Source of the DNA: Phorcus lineatus
Lineage: Eukaryota > Mollusca > Gastropoda > Trochida > Trochidae
Length of the DNA stretch: 64,000 bases
Reading direction: 5' to 3'
NCBI GenBank assembly: GCA_921293015.1
Contig: OV121093.1
Coordinates: forward strand, 1,364,001-1,428,000
Below the pieces are notes generated by a model. That model did not search any database. It was not told the DNA's origin and saw nothing but the letters and a program-made list of their open reading frames with translations. A program made the position numbers and the translations under genes. Below are positions 42,776 to 52,312 of this stretch, in pieces. Each line of letters opens with the position of its first letter. The stretch's first letter is position 1.

Positions 42776-44528
42776 TATCCTCGTTAACCCCAGGAAGTTT
42801 AATGCCCCTTATATTAAAACCTTTCTGCTCCACATAATCTACAACATTTCGAAGAAGATGCAGATTGTCTGCTATTGATCTCCCCTTGATAGAACAAGTT
42901 TGATCAAGGTGAACGATCTCGGCAATAGCCGACTTTCTAAAACCCTAGATAATATTTTGTAATCTACATTTAATAATACAAATAGGACGCCAATTACGTA
43001 ACAACTGAGGATTATTTTTATCTTTACAAAGAAGAGATATACATCCCAATTTTTGTGATTTACTTAATGAATCCTGACTCAAAGCCGAGTTAAAAAGATG
43101 TACTAAGACATCGCCAAATAAATCCCAAAATGCCAAATAGAATTCTTTACTTAACCCGTCCAACCCCGGTGATTTATTATTATCCATACCCTTAAGTGCC
43201 CTTAAAGCCTCCTCTTTTGTTAAGGCGCCCTCTATACTATCGGCCGAAGCCACATCAAGAGTATGTTATTCATCGATAAATTCTGAGCAATAAAAATCAT
43301 CAATTTCTTCAGCCGAATATAAATTTGCATAATAATCTTTACAATGCTTGATGATATCATTACAGTTATAACTTTCGTTTCCATTTACATGATTCCGAAT
43401 GGAGTTTTTTAATTCCGATTGAAGAAAGCATTTGGAAGGCTATTCATTAATTTCCAAGACTTGAACTCTGGAGCGAATTACACTACCTCTTGCCCTATCA
43501 CAATTAATATCATATAATTGTGATTTGATTGCCTTGATTTGGTCAGCATACTCGCCAGGTTTCTGGGCTTCTGCATCAACCTATTCTCTGTATCGCCTTT
43601 GTAACTGGTAAAGTAATTTATTCTTACCAATAGCCACCCTTTTACTATAAGCCGAAATAAACTCCTTGAATTTAACTTTGAGATCCTCCCAGTCCGAAAG
43701 AGATAAAGCATTACTGATATTTAAACACTCCCAAAAATCACGAAATTGTGATAGAAATGCTTTATCAGACAACAAGGAGTTATTGAATTTCCAGTAACCA
43801 GGCCCCACAGAGATGACATCAAACTGCTCAAAAGTCAGAACACAATAATTGTGATCCGAGATCGAACAGGGTTTAACCTCACAACTCTTTACCATCGGCA
43901 TTAAATCAGCAGAAAGGTAAAACCTATCTAATCTACAAGAGACTTTACCACCCCGCCATGTTGTAATTACTTTATTTGGATAAAGAGCCCGGAAGGGGTC
44001 GATTAAATTATAATTTTTGATTAATTTTTGTAAGATGATAGAACCACCTTTCCCAGCTTTAGGATCTCCCCCGATCTTGTCCAAAAGAATATTGTTTATA
44101 AAGTTAAAATCGCCCCCAAATACAACATGGCGTCTAGTAACAAAATAATTGTCTAAAGCTGAAAGAAAATCTAGACGATTAGAATAATTTACAGGTGCAT
44201 ATATATTGATAAGGCGAAAATGAAGATTAAACATATCAATATCTAAAACAAATAATCTACCATCAAAATCATACTGAAATTTAACAATGCTGTAATTTAG
44301 ATGAGATGCTAACAATATTCCAACCCCTCTGGCGTTGCCAGTCCCAAAACTCCAGAAGGCCTTGCATCCAAACTCTCTCTCAACAGTCTGACCCTCTTTC
44401 ACACAAGCAACATGCGTCTCTTGCAAAAATAAAATATCAACTTTCATTCTCTTCCATTCTTCACACAACACTCTCCTTCTGGACCCACCCCTTATTCCCG
44501 CACAATTTAATGTTGAATAACTAAACAT
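42776..44528 (-). pseudogene. LINE copy A ORF2, broken and 3'-deleted
   Basis: Starts ATG at 44528 (MFSYSTLNCAGIRGGSRRR). The endonuclease domain is intact for 315 codons (FLQETHV, FGGDFNFI, SISDHNY), then a nonsense codon follows at 43581 (TTG to TAG). The linker and RT N-part follow with frameshifts (LRALKGMDNNKSPGLDGLSK). Most of the RT core is deleted and the rest of ORF2 is missing. The end at 42776 joins directly to U1 5' flank. Confidence 0.85.
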
Positions 44529-44948
44529 AAATGGAAATTGAGTAAAAATGTAAAAAATATGGTCTCAGGAGCAACATAAAACTTTTGGGATTATCTTACA
44601 TAATATATACATGATTTTGATACAATTATACATACAAAAGCAATACTTACAAAATTGAAAATCCATATAATCCAAAACGAAAAACACATATATATCCCAC
44701 GTGAAAACACATAAATCCATTGAGAATAACACAAACACACACATATATATATATCCATCGGAACAGGCATAAATCCAAAAGGGGAAGTCACATAAGTTCG
44801 AATATCCAGTACTGAAAAAAACCAAACACAATTCACAAATCACTCTCGTAGTCCGGAGGCGGTGCGGTCTGTGTTCGGGGGAACAATCCATTTCCATAGT
44901 CCGGGGGCATAGCGAAAATCGTCTTTGTTCTGACATAGTTGTAGTCAT

Positions 44949-45980
44949 TTAGGTGTCCTCATTGTCCACACTTGGGTTCGTCAAGGTTTTCCAACTCTTT
45001 TCGCGACGCTTGATGTCCTCCATCGTCTGTTCAACTGAGAGCGATCTCTTCAAACTCTTCTTCCCGTGAACAACCTCCTCACCCTCTTGTTGTTCCTGCT
45101 CTGTCAGAGTTTCGAGCTCCTGACTGTCTTTGGGGAAGACTTCTTCCGCTGTCTCCTTTCCCTCCACAACTTCCTCTGTCCAGTGCTTGGGCTGATGGTA
45201 CGTGTCTTCAAGGTCTTCGTCCATCTCGTTATCTATATACTTCGGAAGCGTCTCCTTGCCCTTCCCACTCAGAGCATCGGCGTACGATGGTACCGGCGCT
45301 TGCACTTGTGCTGGCCTCTCTCTTGGAGCCTCTGGAAAGCGGGCTTGTGATTTCCTCAAGTTGTTGCACTCCCTCCGGGTGTGTCCAACCTCCTCACACT
45401 TGAGGCATAAGGGGGGTCTGCCGGCCATCGTCACTAGGATCTGGAAGCTTGATGTTTCAGATAGCGCCACCAGAACAAGATGGGGAATGTTCTCGAGAGC
45501 CTCATTGTCACATTCTAGTAGAAGTTCGAACTGTCCGAGGAAACAGCCCTTGTCGAATTCATTCTCCGAGAACTCCTCCCTGCACCACAAGACATTGCCA
45601 TAATCCTTAAACAAGTTTGTAAGGAACCCCGTTCCAAATCTCTCGGGTAACCAGTGTATCCTGAGTCTGGTTCGCACCTTGTTCACTAAGAAACACGATA
45701 CAAGCAGTCTGGGGCTCAGTTCAACGTCCTCCATTTCATGTAACTTCAAGGCCTGAACATCCGTTGCTAAGGTAGCATACCATTCACTTCCTTTGTTTCT
45801 CTTTGTAAGCCTGACTACACTGTCTTGTCCACACTGCGCGATGATCCATGGGTATAACTTGAAACGGGTGACACTGAAACGTTCTGGTCCGTTAAAGGTC
45901 AGCTTCACTACTCTGTCCCTCACTGACTCGTCCACACAGTCAGTAGGCACAACTCCGCTCCATACCACAACTGGCTTCAT
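44949..45980 (-). CDS. LINE copy A ORF1 (CCHC nucleic-acid-binding protein)
   Basis: 343 residues from ATG at 45980 (MKPVVVWSGVVPTDC). The N-terminal third has VVKLTFNGPERFSVTRFKLY, a beta-rich segment shared by all ORF1 copies here. The middle has LRIHWLPERFGTGFLTNLF. The zinc knuckle is CLKCEEVGHTRREC (C-x2-C-x4-H-x4-C). The C-terminus is acidic (DEDLEDTYHQPKHWTEE) and then basic. The protein presumably packages LINE RNA. The reading frame is intact even though its ORF2 is dead. It is the most divergent ORF1 subfamily among the large copies. Confidence 0.85.
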   Translation of the reverse strand: MKPVVVWSGVVPTDCVDESVRDRVVKLTFNGPERFSVTRFKLYPWIIAQCGQDSVVRLTKRNKGSEWYATLATDVQALKLHEMEDVELSPRLLVSCFLVNKVRTRLRIHWLPERFGTGFLTNLFKDYGNVLWCREEFSENEFDKGCFLGQFELLLECDNEALENIPHLVLVALSETSSFQILVTMAGRPPLCLKCEEVGHTRRECNNLRKSQARFPEAPRERPAQVQAPVPSYADALSGKGKETLPKYIDNEMDEDLEDTYHQPKHWTEEVVEGKETAEEVFPKDSQELETLTEQEQQEGEEVVHGKKSLKRSLSVEQTMEDIKRREKSWKTLTNPSVDNEDT

Positions 45981-46400
45981 CCTGGGAAAGGTAAGTAGGG
46001 GGTGTCCGAAGACAAAGCGTACACGCAACCACCCAGTAGATCTGTAAAGAAAGCCTCAATACTCAACTGACAAAGCTGCTTTTTTTTTTTTTTTTTTTTT
46101 AGATAAAGTTTATTGCAACAAAAAGGACATAAGTACAATCTCCCCAGGCACTTAGAAATGGACAGCGATGATAAACTATGAGTATATACAAACAAATGAT
46201 ATGATGATGAAAAGTAGATGATGTTTAAATGAAAAGTGCCTGGGTCCTATAGCTTTCTGGCAACATTCTTCAGAAAAGCTAAAATCAGGGGAGGGATATA
46301 TACAAAGTCATGTGGAGAATATTTCTATTATGATTACTACTTGTGAAAATTGAAAAGCTTATAGTATACTTATGATATAGTTATAATGTACAAAGATAAT

Positions 46401-49400
46401 TTAGAAAATAAACTCCACTTTGTTGTTTAAACTTAGGGTACAGAACAATTTGGGTTGTACCCAGTAAGAAATAAATAACTCGTCAGATAACCGGGCTTTG
46501 TCCACAACGATTCTAAAACGCAATCTTTCCAAAAACATTGTCACCATACTTTCTTTGGTGATTACTTTACGTTTATGTTTTAGATTACACCTATCGACCC
46601 AAATTTGATGTTTTGCCAAACACACCAAGTACAAAATGACATTTTTGCGGAAATGGTCTGAAACACCATGTAACAAATTAAACCGAATTATTTCTGCATT
46701 GATATCAATTAGGCCAAATGACAAGTCCAAAACCCAATTCCTGACGATGCTCCATAACGTTGAGACCATATTACAATGATAAAACAAATGCTCGACAGAT
46801 TCGTTATTACTGTTACAAAATGTACAAGATTTAAGAAGGGTATGACGTTTACAATATAAGTTAAAATTAGTGGGGACGATATCATGAAGTAAACGCCAGG
46901 AGAGATTTCTTAAAAGGGGGTCAATGAAGGAACTGTCGAGCAATTTGAAAGCAGCATGGAAGTTTACATTTGGATAATACTTTACAATGGGAGAGGCAGT
47001 ACATATTTTTGCTATCAACAATACGTAGAAATCGCAGCTCTTTAGAGGCTGGTACCAATTAAAATTAGGATACAAAGAAGTAAAATATTTATAGGAGGTT
47101 AAACATTTAGCATAAAATGGTGGCATTACAGCCGAATGTAATAACATGTTTGAAGCAAAATTACAATTGACATCCCGTAAACTATACCCTAACCAATAAA
47201 TAGCAAAATGAACAAACTTAGAATTACAACCATTAATTACCTTATAGATATGAAATAACCTTAATGCTTGAAAGCGAGATGGAACATGAACAAAATTAAC
47301 ACCGCCAAATTCTTTAACATTATATAAAACAGTGCGAGCTAAAGGCTCATACAAATGGGAACCCCAGAAATAATCAAAGCAAATACGGGTGGTAAGATCT
47401 ATATACGGTTTTGGCATGTCCAAGACAGAGGCAACATACCAAAGCTTAGACATAGCCATCACCTTATCTATTAGCGATTTACCATAATACGAGAGATACC
47501 TATCCCTAAACTTAAAATTTAGAACCCCGTGCAATTTTGTAATAATGTCGTGCCAGTTATCGTCAGGGGTAATACTATTACCAAATTTTACCCCAAGAAT
47601 TTTACATGAATCGGGCCATGAAATGCCAAAGGAATGGTCAGCCGAAACTCGCCACTTGCCGAACGCAAGGGCTTTCGTCTTACCCATGTTGAGACGGGCC
47701 CCCGACCCCTTACAATAACATTCACTCACTTTCAACAAACGTCTCACACTCAACTCATCCGCACATATCCCTGTCCCGTCGTCAGCATAAGCAGATATTT
47801 TTGCTTCCTCGTTAACCCCAGGAATTTTGATGCCCCTTATTAACTTATCACTCCTGATCTTAATAAGAAAAGGTTCCAAAACCAAAACATATAATAAAGG
47901 GCTAAAGCTACAGCCTTGCCTTACACTCCTATCCACGGGGAAAATGTCTGAAAAATGCCCATTAACCAATACCCTGCTAGAAATGTTTGTATAAAGTAAT
48001 TTAACCCACTTAATGAAATTGGTTCCAAAACCATAATTATGTAGGGCCTTGAATAAAAATTCGTGATTTACCCGATCAAAAGCTTTCTCCTGATCGAGGC
48101 AAATGAAAGCCACAGAGGTACCTTTCTGCTCTACATAATCTACAACATTGCGAAGAAGATGCAGATTGTCTGCTATTGATCTCCCCTTGATAGAACAAGT
48201 CTGATCAGGGTGAACGATCTCAGCAATAACTGTTGATAGCCGACCTTCTAAAACCCTAGATAATATTTTGTAATCTACATTTAATAAACTAATAGGACGC
48301 CAATTACGTAACAACTGAGGATTATTTTTATCTTTACAAAGAAGAGAAATACATCCCAATTTTGGTGAATTACTTAATGAATCCTAACTCAAAGCCAAGT
48401 TATAAAGATGTACTAAGACATCGCCAAATAAATCCCAAAATGCCAAATAGAATTCTTTACTTAACCCGTCCAACCCCGGTGATTTATTATTATCCATACC
48501 CTTAAGTGCCCTTAAAGCCTCCTCCTTTGTTACAGCGCCCTCTATACTATCGGCCGAAGCCACATCAAGAGTTGGTAATTCATCAATAAATTCCGAGCAA
48601 TAAAAATCATCAATTTCTTCAGCCGAATATAAATTTGCATAAAAATCTTTACAATGCTTGATGATATCATCATTACAGTTATAACTTTCGTTTCCATTTA
48701 CAAGGTTCCGAATGGTTTTATCTCCAGAGCTTTTGAATTCCGATTGAAGAAAGAATTTGGAAGGTTGTTCATTATTTTCCAAAACTTGAACTCTGGAGCG
48801 AATTACACTACCTCTTGCCCTATCAAAATTAATATCATATAATTGTGATTTGATTGCCTTAATTTGGTCAGCATACTCGCCAGGTTTCTGGGCTTCTGCA
48901 TCAACCAATTCTCTGTATCGCCTTTGTAACTGGTAAAGTAATTTATTCTTACCGATAGCCACCCTTTTACTATAAGCCGAAATAAACTCCTTGAATTTAA
49001 CTTTGAGATCGTCCCAGTCCGAAAGAGATAAAGCATTACTGACATTTAAACCCTCCCAAAAATCACGAAATTGTGATAGAAATGCTTTATCAGACAACAA
49101 GGAGTTATTGAATTTCCAGTAACCAGGCCCCACAGAGATGACATCAAACTGCTCAAAAGTCAGAACACAATAATCGTGAATATTGTTTATAAAGTTAAAA
49201 TCGCCCCCAAATACAACATGACGTCTAGTAACAAAATGACTGTCCAAAGCTGAAAGAAAATCAAGACGATTAGAATAATTAACAGGTGCATATATATTGA
49301 TAAGGCGAAAATGAAGATTAAACATATCAATATCTAAAACAAATAATCTACCATCAAAATCATACTGAAATTTTACAATGCTGTAATTTAGATCAGATGC

Positions 49401-49619
49401 TAATAAAATTCCAACCCCTCTGGCGTTGCCAGTCCCAAAACTCCAGAAGGTCTTACATCCAAACTCTCTCTCAACAGTCTGACCCTCTTTCACACAAGCC
49501 TAATGCGTCTCTTGCAAAAATAAAATATCAACTTTCATTCTCTTCCATTCTTCACACAACACTCTCCTTCTGGACCCACCCCTTATTCCCGCGCAATTTA
49601 AAGTAGAGTAGCTAAACAT
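46401..49619 (-). pseudogene. LINE copy B ORF2 with two nonsense codons and an endonuclease deletion
   Basis: ATG at 49619. A TAG replaces the Val codon after QETH (about 49500), and a CAG-to-TAG change occurs near 48384 (LALS*DS). An in-frame deletion of about 240 bp near 49180 removes the endonuclease stretch from the LLDKIGGDP block through the SISD part of the SDH motif. Downstream, the RT (CLDQEKAFD, SAYADDGTGIC) and the C-terminal knuckle CTFCNSNNESVEHLFYHC remain open to the end. Confidence 0.9.
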
Positions 49620-50033
49620 AATAATAATTTTGGGTTATAGAAACTAAAATAATATATGGTCTCATGGAGCTAAAATATATATATACAACATGCAATATAT
49701 TTACCATTACTATATACAGTACTATAACATAAACCATACTAAAACTTTATACTCACAACCAGAGAAATCCAAAATAAATCCAACATGAAAGCACAATAAT
49801 CCAACAAGAGAAAACATATATAATCCAAAAATGAAAGCACTTGTTTTCCAAAACACGACACATATATTCCAAGATGAATATAACACCACATCCAAAAGAC
49901 ATCATATATAATCCCTTATTTAAATCGCGGGTCAGTTTCGAAGTCCGGGGGCATTGCAGTTTGGGTTTTGGGTTCACAATCAGTTCTCATAGTCCAGGGG
50001 CAGTGTATAGGTCATCAATGATAAGGTAAGTTA

Positions 50034-51176
50034 TTATCCTGTTCCACTAGTGGATCCGCTGTCACTCTCCTCGTGATACTTGGTTACGAAATGCGCTTGG
50101 TCTCTTCTCTTATAGTCTTTTGCTGTTCTATTTTCTGAGGAACTCCTCTTTCTTTGCCGGCTCTGTCTCTCATCCGTATCCATGATGCAGGCTATAATCT
50201 GGTCTCCAGATGCTGAAAACTGACTACGGACCGTTGTATCTTTTGGGTCTATGTCTCCAAGGTCCAACACACTGAGGTCCTTGGGATCTGTTTCCTTTGG
50301 GTTGAAAACTTTCGGGTCATTTTCCTTCGGATCCTTTTCCTTCGGGTCCTTGTCCTTAGGGTCCTTATCTTTAGGGTCCTCGTCCGTTCCAGGGTTACGA
50401 GCAGCCCAATCGTCGTGTTTTTCAGCATAATCCTGCTCCATATCCTCGTCCTGTGGTTCGTCAATGTAACGTGTCCTCTCTTGCCTACTGACGGCGTCGG
50501 CGTAGGATATCCTTCCAGGACGTTGTACGTTGACTGACATCTGGCTAGCAGGCCTCAAAGTGCTACGACAGTCTCTCCTTATGTGGCCTACTTCCTTACA
50601 TCTTAAACATAAAGGAGGTCTTCCAGCCATTGTCAACAGCAGATCGAACTTATAAGAAGCTGCCGTAACCGAAAACAAGTGTGGAATATGGTCAATGCTT
50701 TCGTGCTGTGTTTCTATTACAACATCATACGTCCCTAGAGGAAGGCCTTGGTCAAAGTCATCTTCTGACCTTTCCTCTTTCACAGATATGATGGTCCAAA
50801 AGTCCTTGAAAATGTAGCTGAGGAACTCTGGCCCAAAAGATTCTGGCAACCAGTGCACACGGAAATTGGTGCGAATTCTATCCACAATTGAAACGTCCAC
50901 AACAAGTCTTGGACTAAGATTTATCCTGTCAATGCCGTGCAATAGATTGGCCGCTGCTACTGTGCTGACAGTAATAAACCATTCGTTGGCTTTGCTCCTC
51001 TTTGCCATTCTCACTAACTCATTGCCCTTTAAGTAGTCCATGAGAAAACGATGTAACTTGAAACGGTTCATAGAAAATCTGTCCGGTCCTAAGAAGGTCA
51101 CTTTAACCACTCGCTTCCTCACAGCATTGTCAACAAGTCCATGTGGTACGGGTCCATTGAAAAACATCTCTGCCAT
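50034..51176 (-). CDS. LINE copy B ORF1
   Basis: 380 residues from ATG at 51176 (MAEMFFNGPVPHGLVDNAV). It contains VVKVTFLGPDRFSMNRFKLH, FRVHWLPESFGPEFLSYIF, the knuckle CLRCKEVGHIRRDC, and an unusual run of DPKDKDPKE-type five-residue repeats near residues 265-310, followed by a basic, Ser-rich tail. It is over 90 percent identical to copy C ORF1 by eye. The frame also stays open upstream of this ATG, but alignment of all copies supports this start. Confidence 0.9.
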   Translation of the reverse strand: MAEMFFNGPVPHGLVDNAVRKRVVKVTFLGPDRFSMNRFKLHRFLMDYLKGNELVRMAKRSKANEWFITVSTVAAANLLHGIDRINLSPRLVVDVSIVDRIRTNFRVHWLPESFGPEFLSYIFKDFWTIISVKEERSEDDFDQGLPLGTYDVVIETQHESIDHIPHLFSVTAASYKFDLLLTMAGRPPLCLRCKEVGHIRRDCRSTLRPASQMSVNVQRPGRISYADAVSRQERTRYIDEPQDEDMEQDYAEKHDDWAARNPGTDEDPKDKDPKDKDPKEKDPKENDPKVFNPKETDPKDLSVLDLGDIDPKDTTVRSQFSASGDQIIACIMDTDERQSRQRKRSSSENRTAKDYKRRDQAHFVTKYHEESDSGSTSGTG

Positions 51177-51270
51177 GGTGAGAGGGGAGTGGTGTCCGAA
51201 GACTGTGCACAAAGCACCCACTCGTAGACCTGTAGAAAAAGAAAGACTCAATACTCGACTGACAAAGCTG

Positions 51271-51302
51271 CTGATCACTAAGAGCCTGTGCCAGGTAAGT
51301 AT
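51271..51302 (-). ncRNA. U1: U1 snRNA 5' half (interrupted), unit B
   Basis: From 51302 on the minus strand: ATACTTACCTGGCACAGGCT, then CTTAGTGATCA. The first 14 nt equal canonical U1 (the 5' splice-site recognition sequence). The U1 sequence stops inside the stem-loop I loop and LINE B follows. Confidence 0.92.
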
Positions 51303-51862
51303 GCTTTTCTGCTGAGCTCCGACCGACGCCTTGTAGTCGCAATTTTCACTCACCTGGGTGTCGCAGTAAAGGAAATGAGGAAAGCTAATTAGTCGGCAGT
51401 CTAGAAGATGCCATATGCGCTGCTCCCTCTTCTTAGACATAAACACAACTTTGTGACATAATTTTCTTTCAGATTGGTAGGTTAGCCAGCTCTTTACTTG
51501 ACATCAGAACGCCCTAAGAGGATGGCATGAAACGTTGCACCTACGTCACGTACGTGCGCCGGATGAAGTCGAAACTCTGAGTCCACAGCAGTGGGCGCTT
51601 GGAAATGGTATCGGATAGAAATTAAAGTTATTTCAGGAGTGTTTTGCGTCTCGTAATAAAGACAAAAGGATAGAAACACTTTCAAAGTTGACATAATTTG
51701 TAGGTTAAGTGTTTTTTATTGCATTGACTGAATGTAAAGACAACTCAGAGACTTGGAAGGTGTGACTTTTTTTATTTAGATCGACAGCTCACAGAGAGAG
51801 ATGTAACATGAAACATTTGTACAGAGAAGAGCATTTAAAGTTCTCATTTTTAGTTTGTATAT
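51303..51862 (-). promoter_or_regulatory. U1 intergenic flank: 3' box region and 5' promoter region
   Basis: 560 bp between one U1 3' end and the next U1 start, nearly identical to 57445-58005. Just after the U1 end, AAAATGAGA fits the AAARNNAGA part of the snRNA 3' box. Upstream of U1 the flank has CTGCCGACTAATTAGC and TTTCCTCATTTCC at about -55 to -85, a plausible PSE zone, and a CACGTACGTGACGTAGG block further up. Promoter roles are inferred from position only. Confidence 0.65.
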
Positions 51863-51994
51863 CAGGGGAGAGCGCGAACGCAGTCCCCCACACTTATAAA
51901 TTGCGCACCCGAGTCTTCCACATTTGGGAAGATCGCAGGGGTCAACCAAGCCGAGGTGCAATGGAAAGGTCTCGCCCCGGGCCCACAGCCTTGC
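51863..51994 (-). ncRNA. U1: U1 snRNA 3' half (nt 33-164)
   Basis: 132 nt directly after LINE C's A-tail. Minus strand: AAGGCTGTGGGCC (stem I 3' strand), CCATTGCACCTCGG (stem-loop II, U1A loop), CGATCTTCCCAAATGTGG and AAGACTCG (stem-loop III with compensatory changes), CAATTTATAAG (altered Sm site), GGGGGACTGCGTTCGCGCTC and TCCCCTG (stem-loop IV). The length equals human U1 nt 33-164. Confidence 0.92.
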
Positions 51995-52312
51995 TTTTTT
52001 TTTGTTTTTTGTTTTTTGTTTTAGATAAAGTTTATTGCAACAAAAAGGACCTAAGTACAATCTCCCCAGGCACTTAGAAATGGACAGCGATGATAAACTA
52101 TGAATATATACAAACAAATGATATGATGATAAAAAGTAGATGATGTTTAAATGAAAAGTGCCTGGGTCCTATGGCTTTCTGGCAACATTCATCAGATAAG
52201 CTGTAAAAGGGGAGGGGTATATACAAAGTCATGTGGAGATTACCTTCTTTAGAAATTAAAATATGAAACAAATAAGCAAAATTACTGATGATTTATAATA
52301 TACAAAATTGAA

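Larger units (their letters stand above)
42776..46079 (-). mobile_element. U1-LINE copy A, 3'-deleted
   Basis: On the minus strand the 5' end GCAGCTTTGTCAGTTGAG at 46079 follows copy B's A-tail directly, with no U1 sequence between. Leader about 99 bp, ORF1 44949-45980, spacer 44529-44948, then ORF2 remnant. Confidence 0.85.
46080..51270 (-). mobile_element. U1-LINE copy B, complete length but ORF2 mutated
   Basis: It starts after U1 nt 31 at 51270 (GCAGCTTTGTCAGTCGAG) and ends in a T-run at 46080-46101 (plus strand). The 3'UTR has AATAAA about 20 nt before the tail (TTTATT near 46110 on plus). ORF1 is intact; ORF2 carries nonsense changes and a 240-bp deletion. Confidence 0.9.

Noticed and set aside
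51494-51694. 66-codon frame repeated exactly at 51494, 57636 and 63721
   Set aside because: Conservation mirrors the duplicated U1 flank DNA; no codon bias or known domain, and it lies in the U1 promoter flank.
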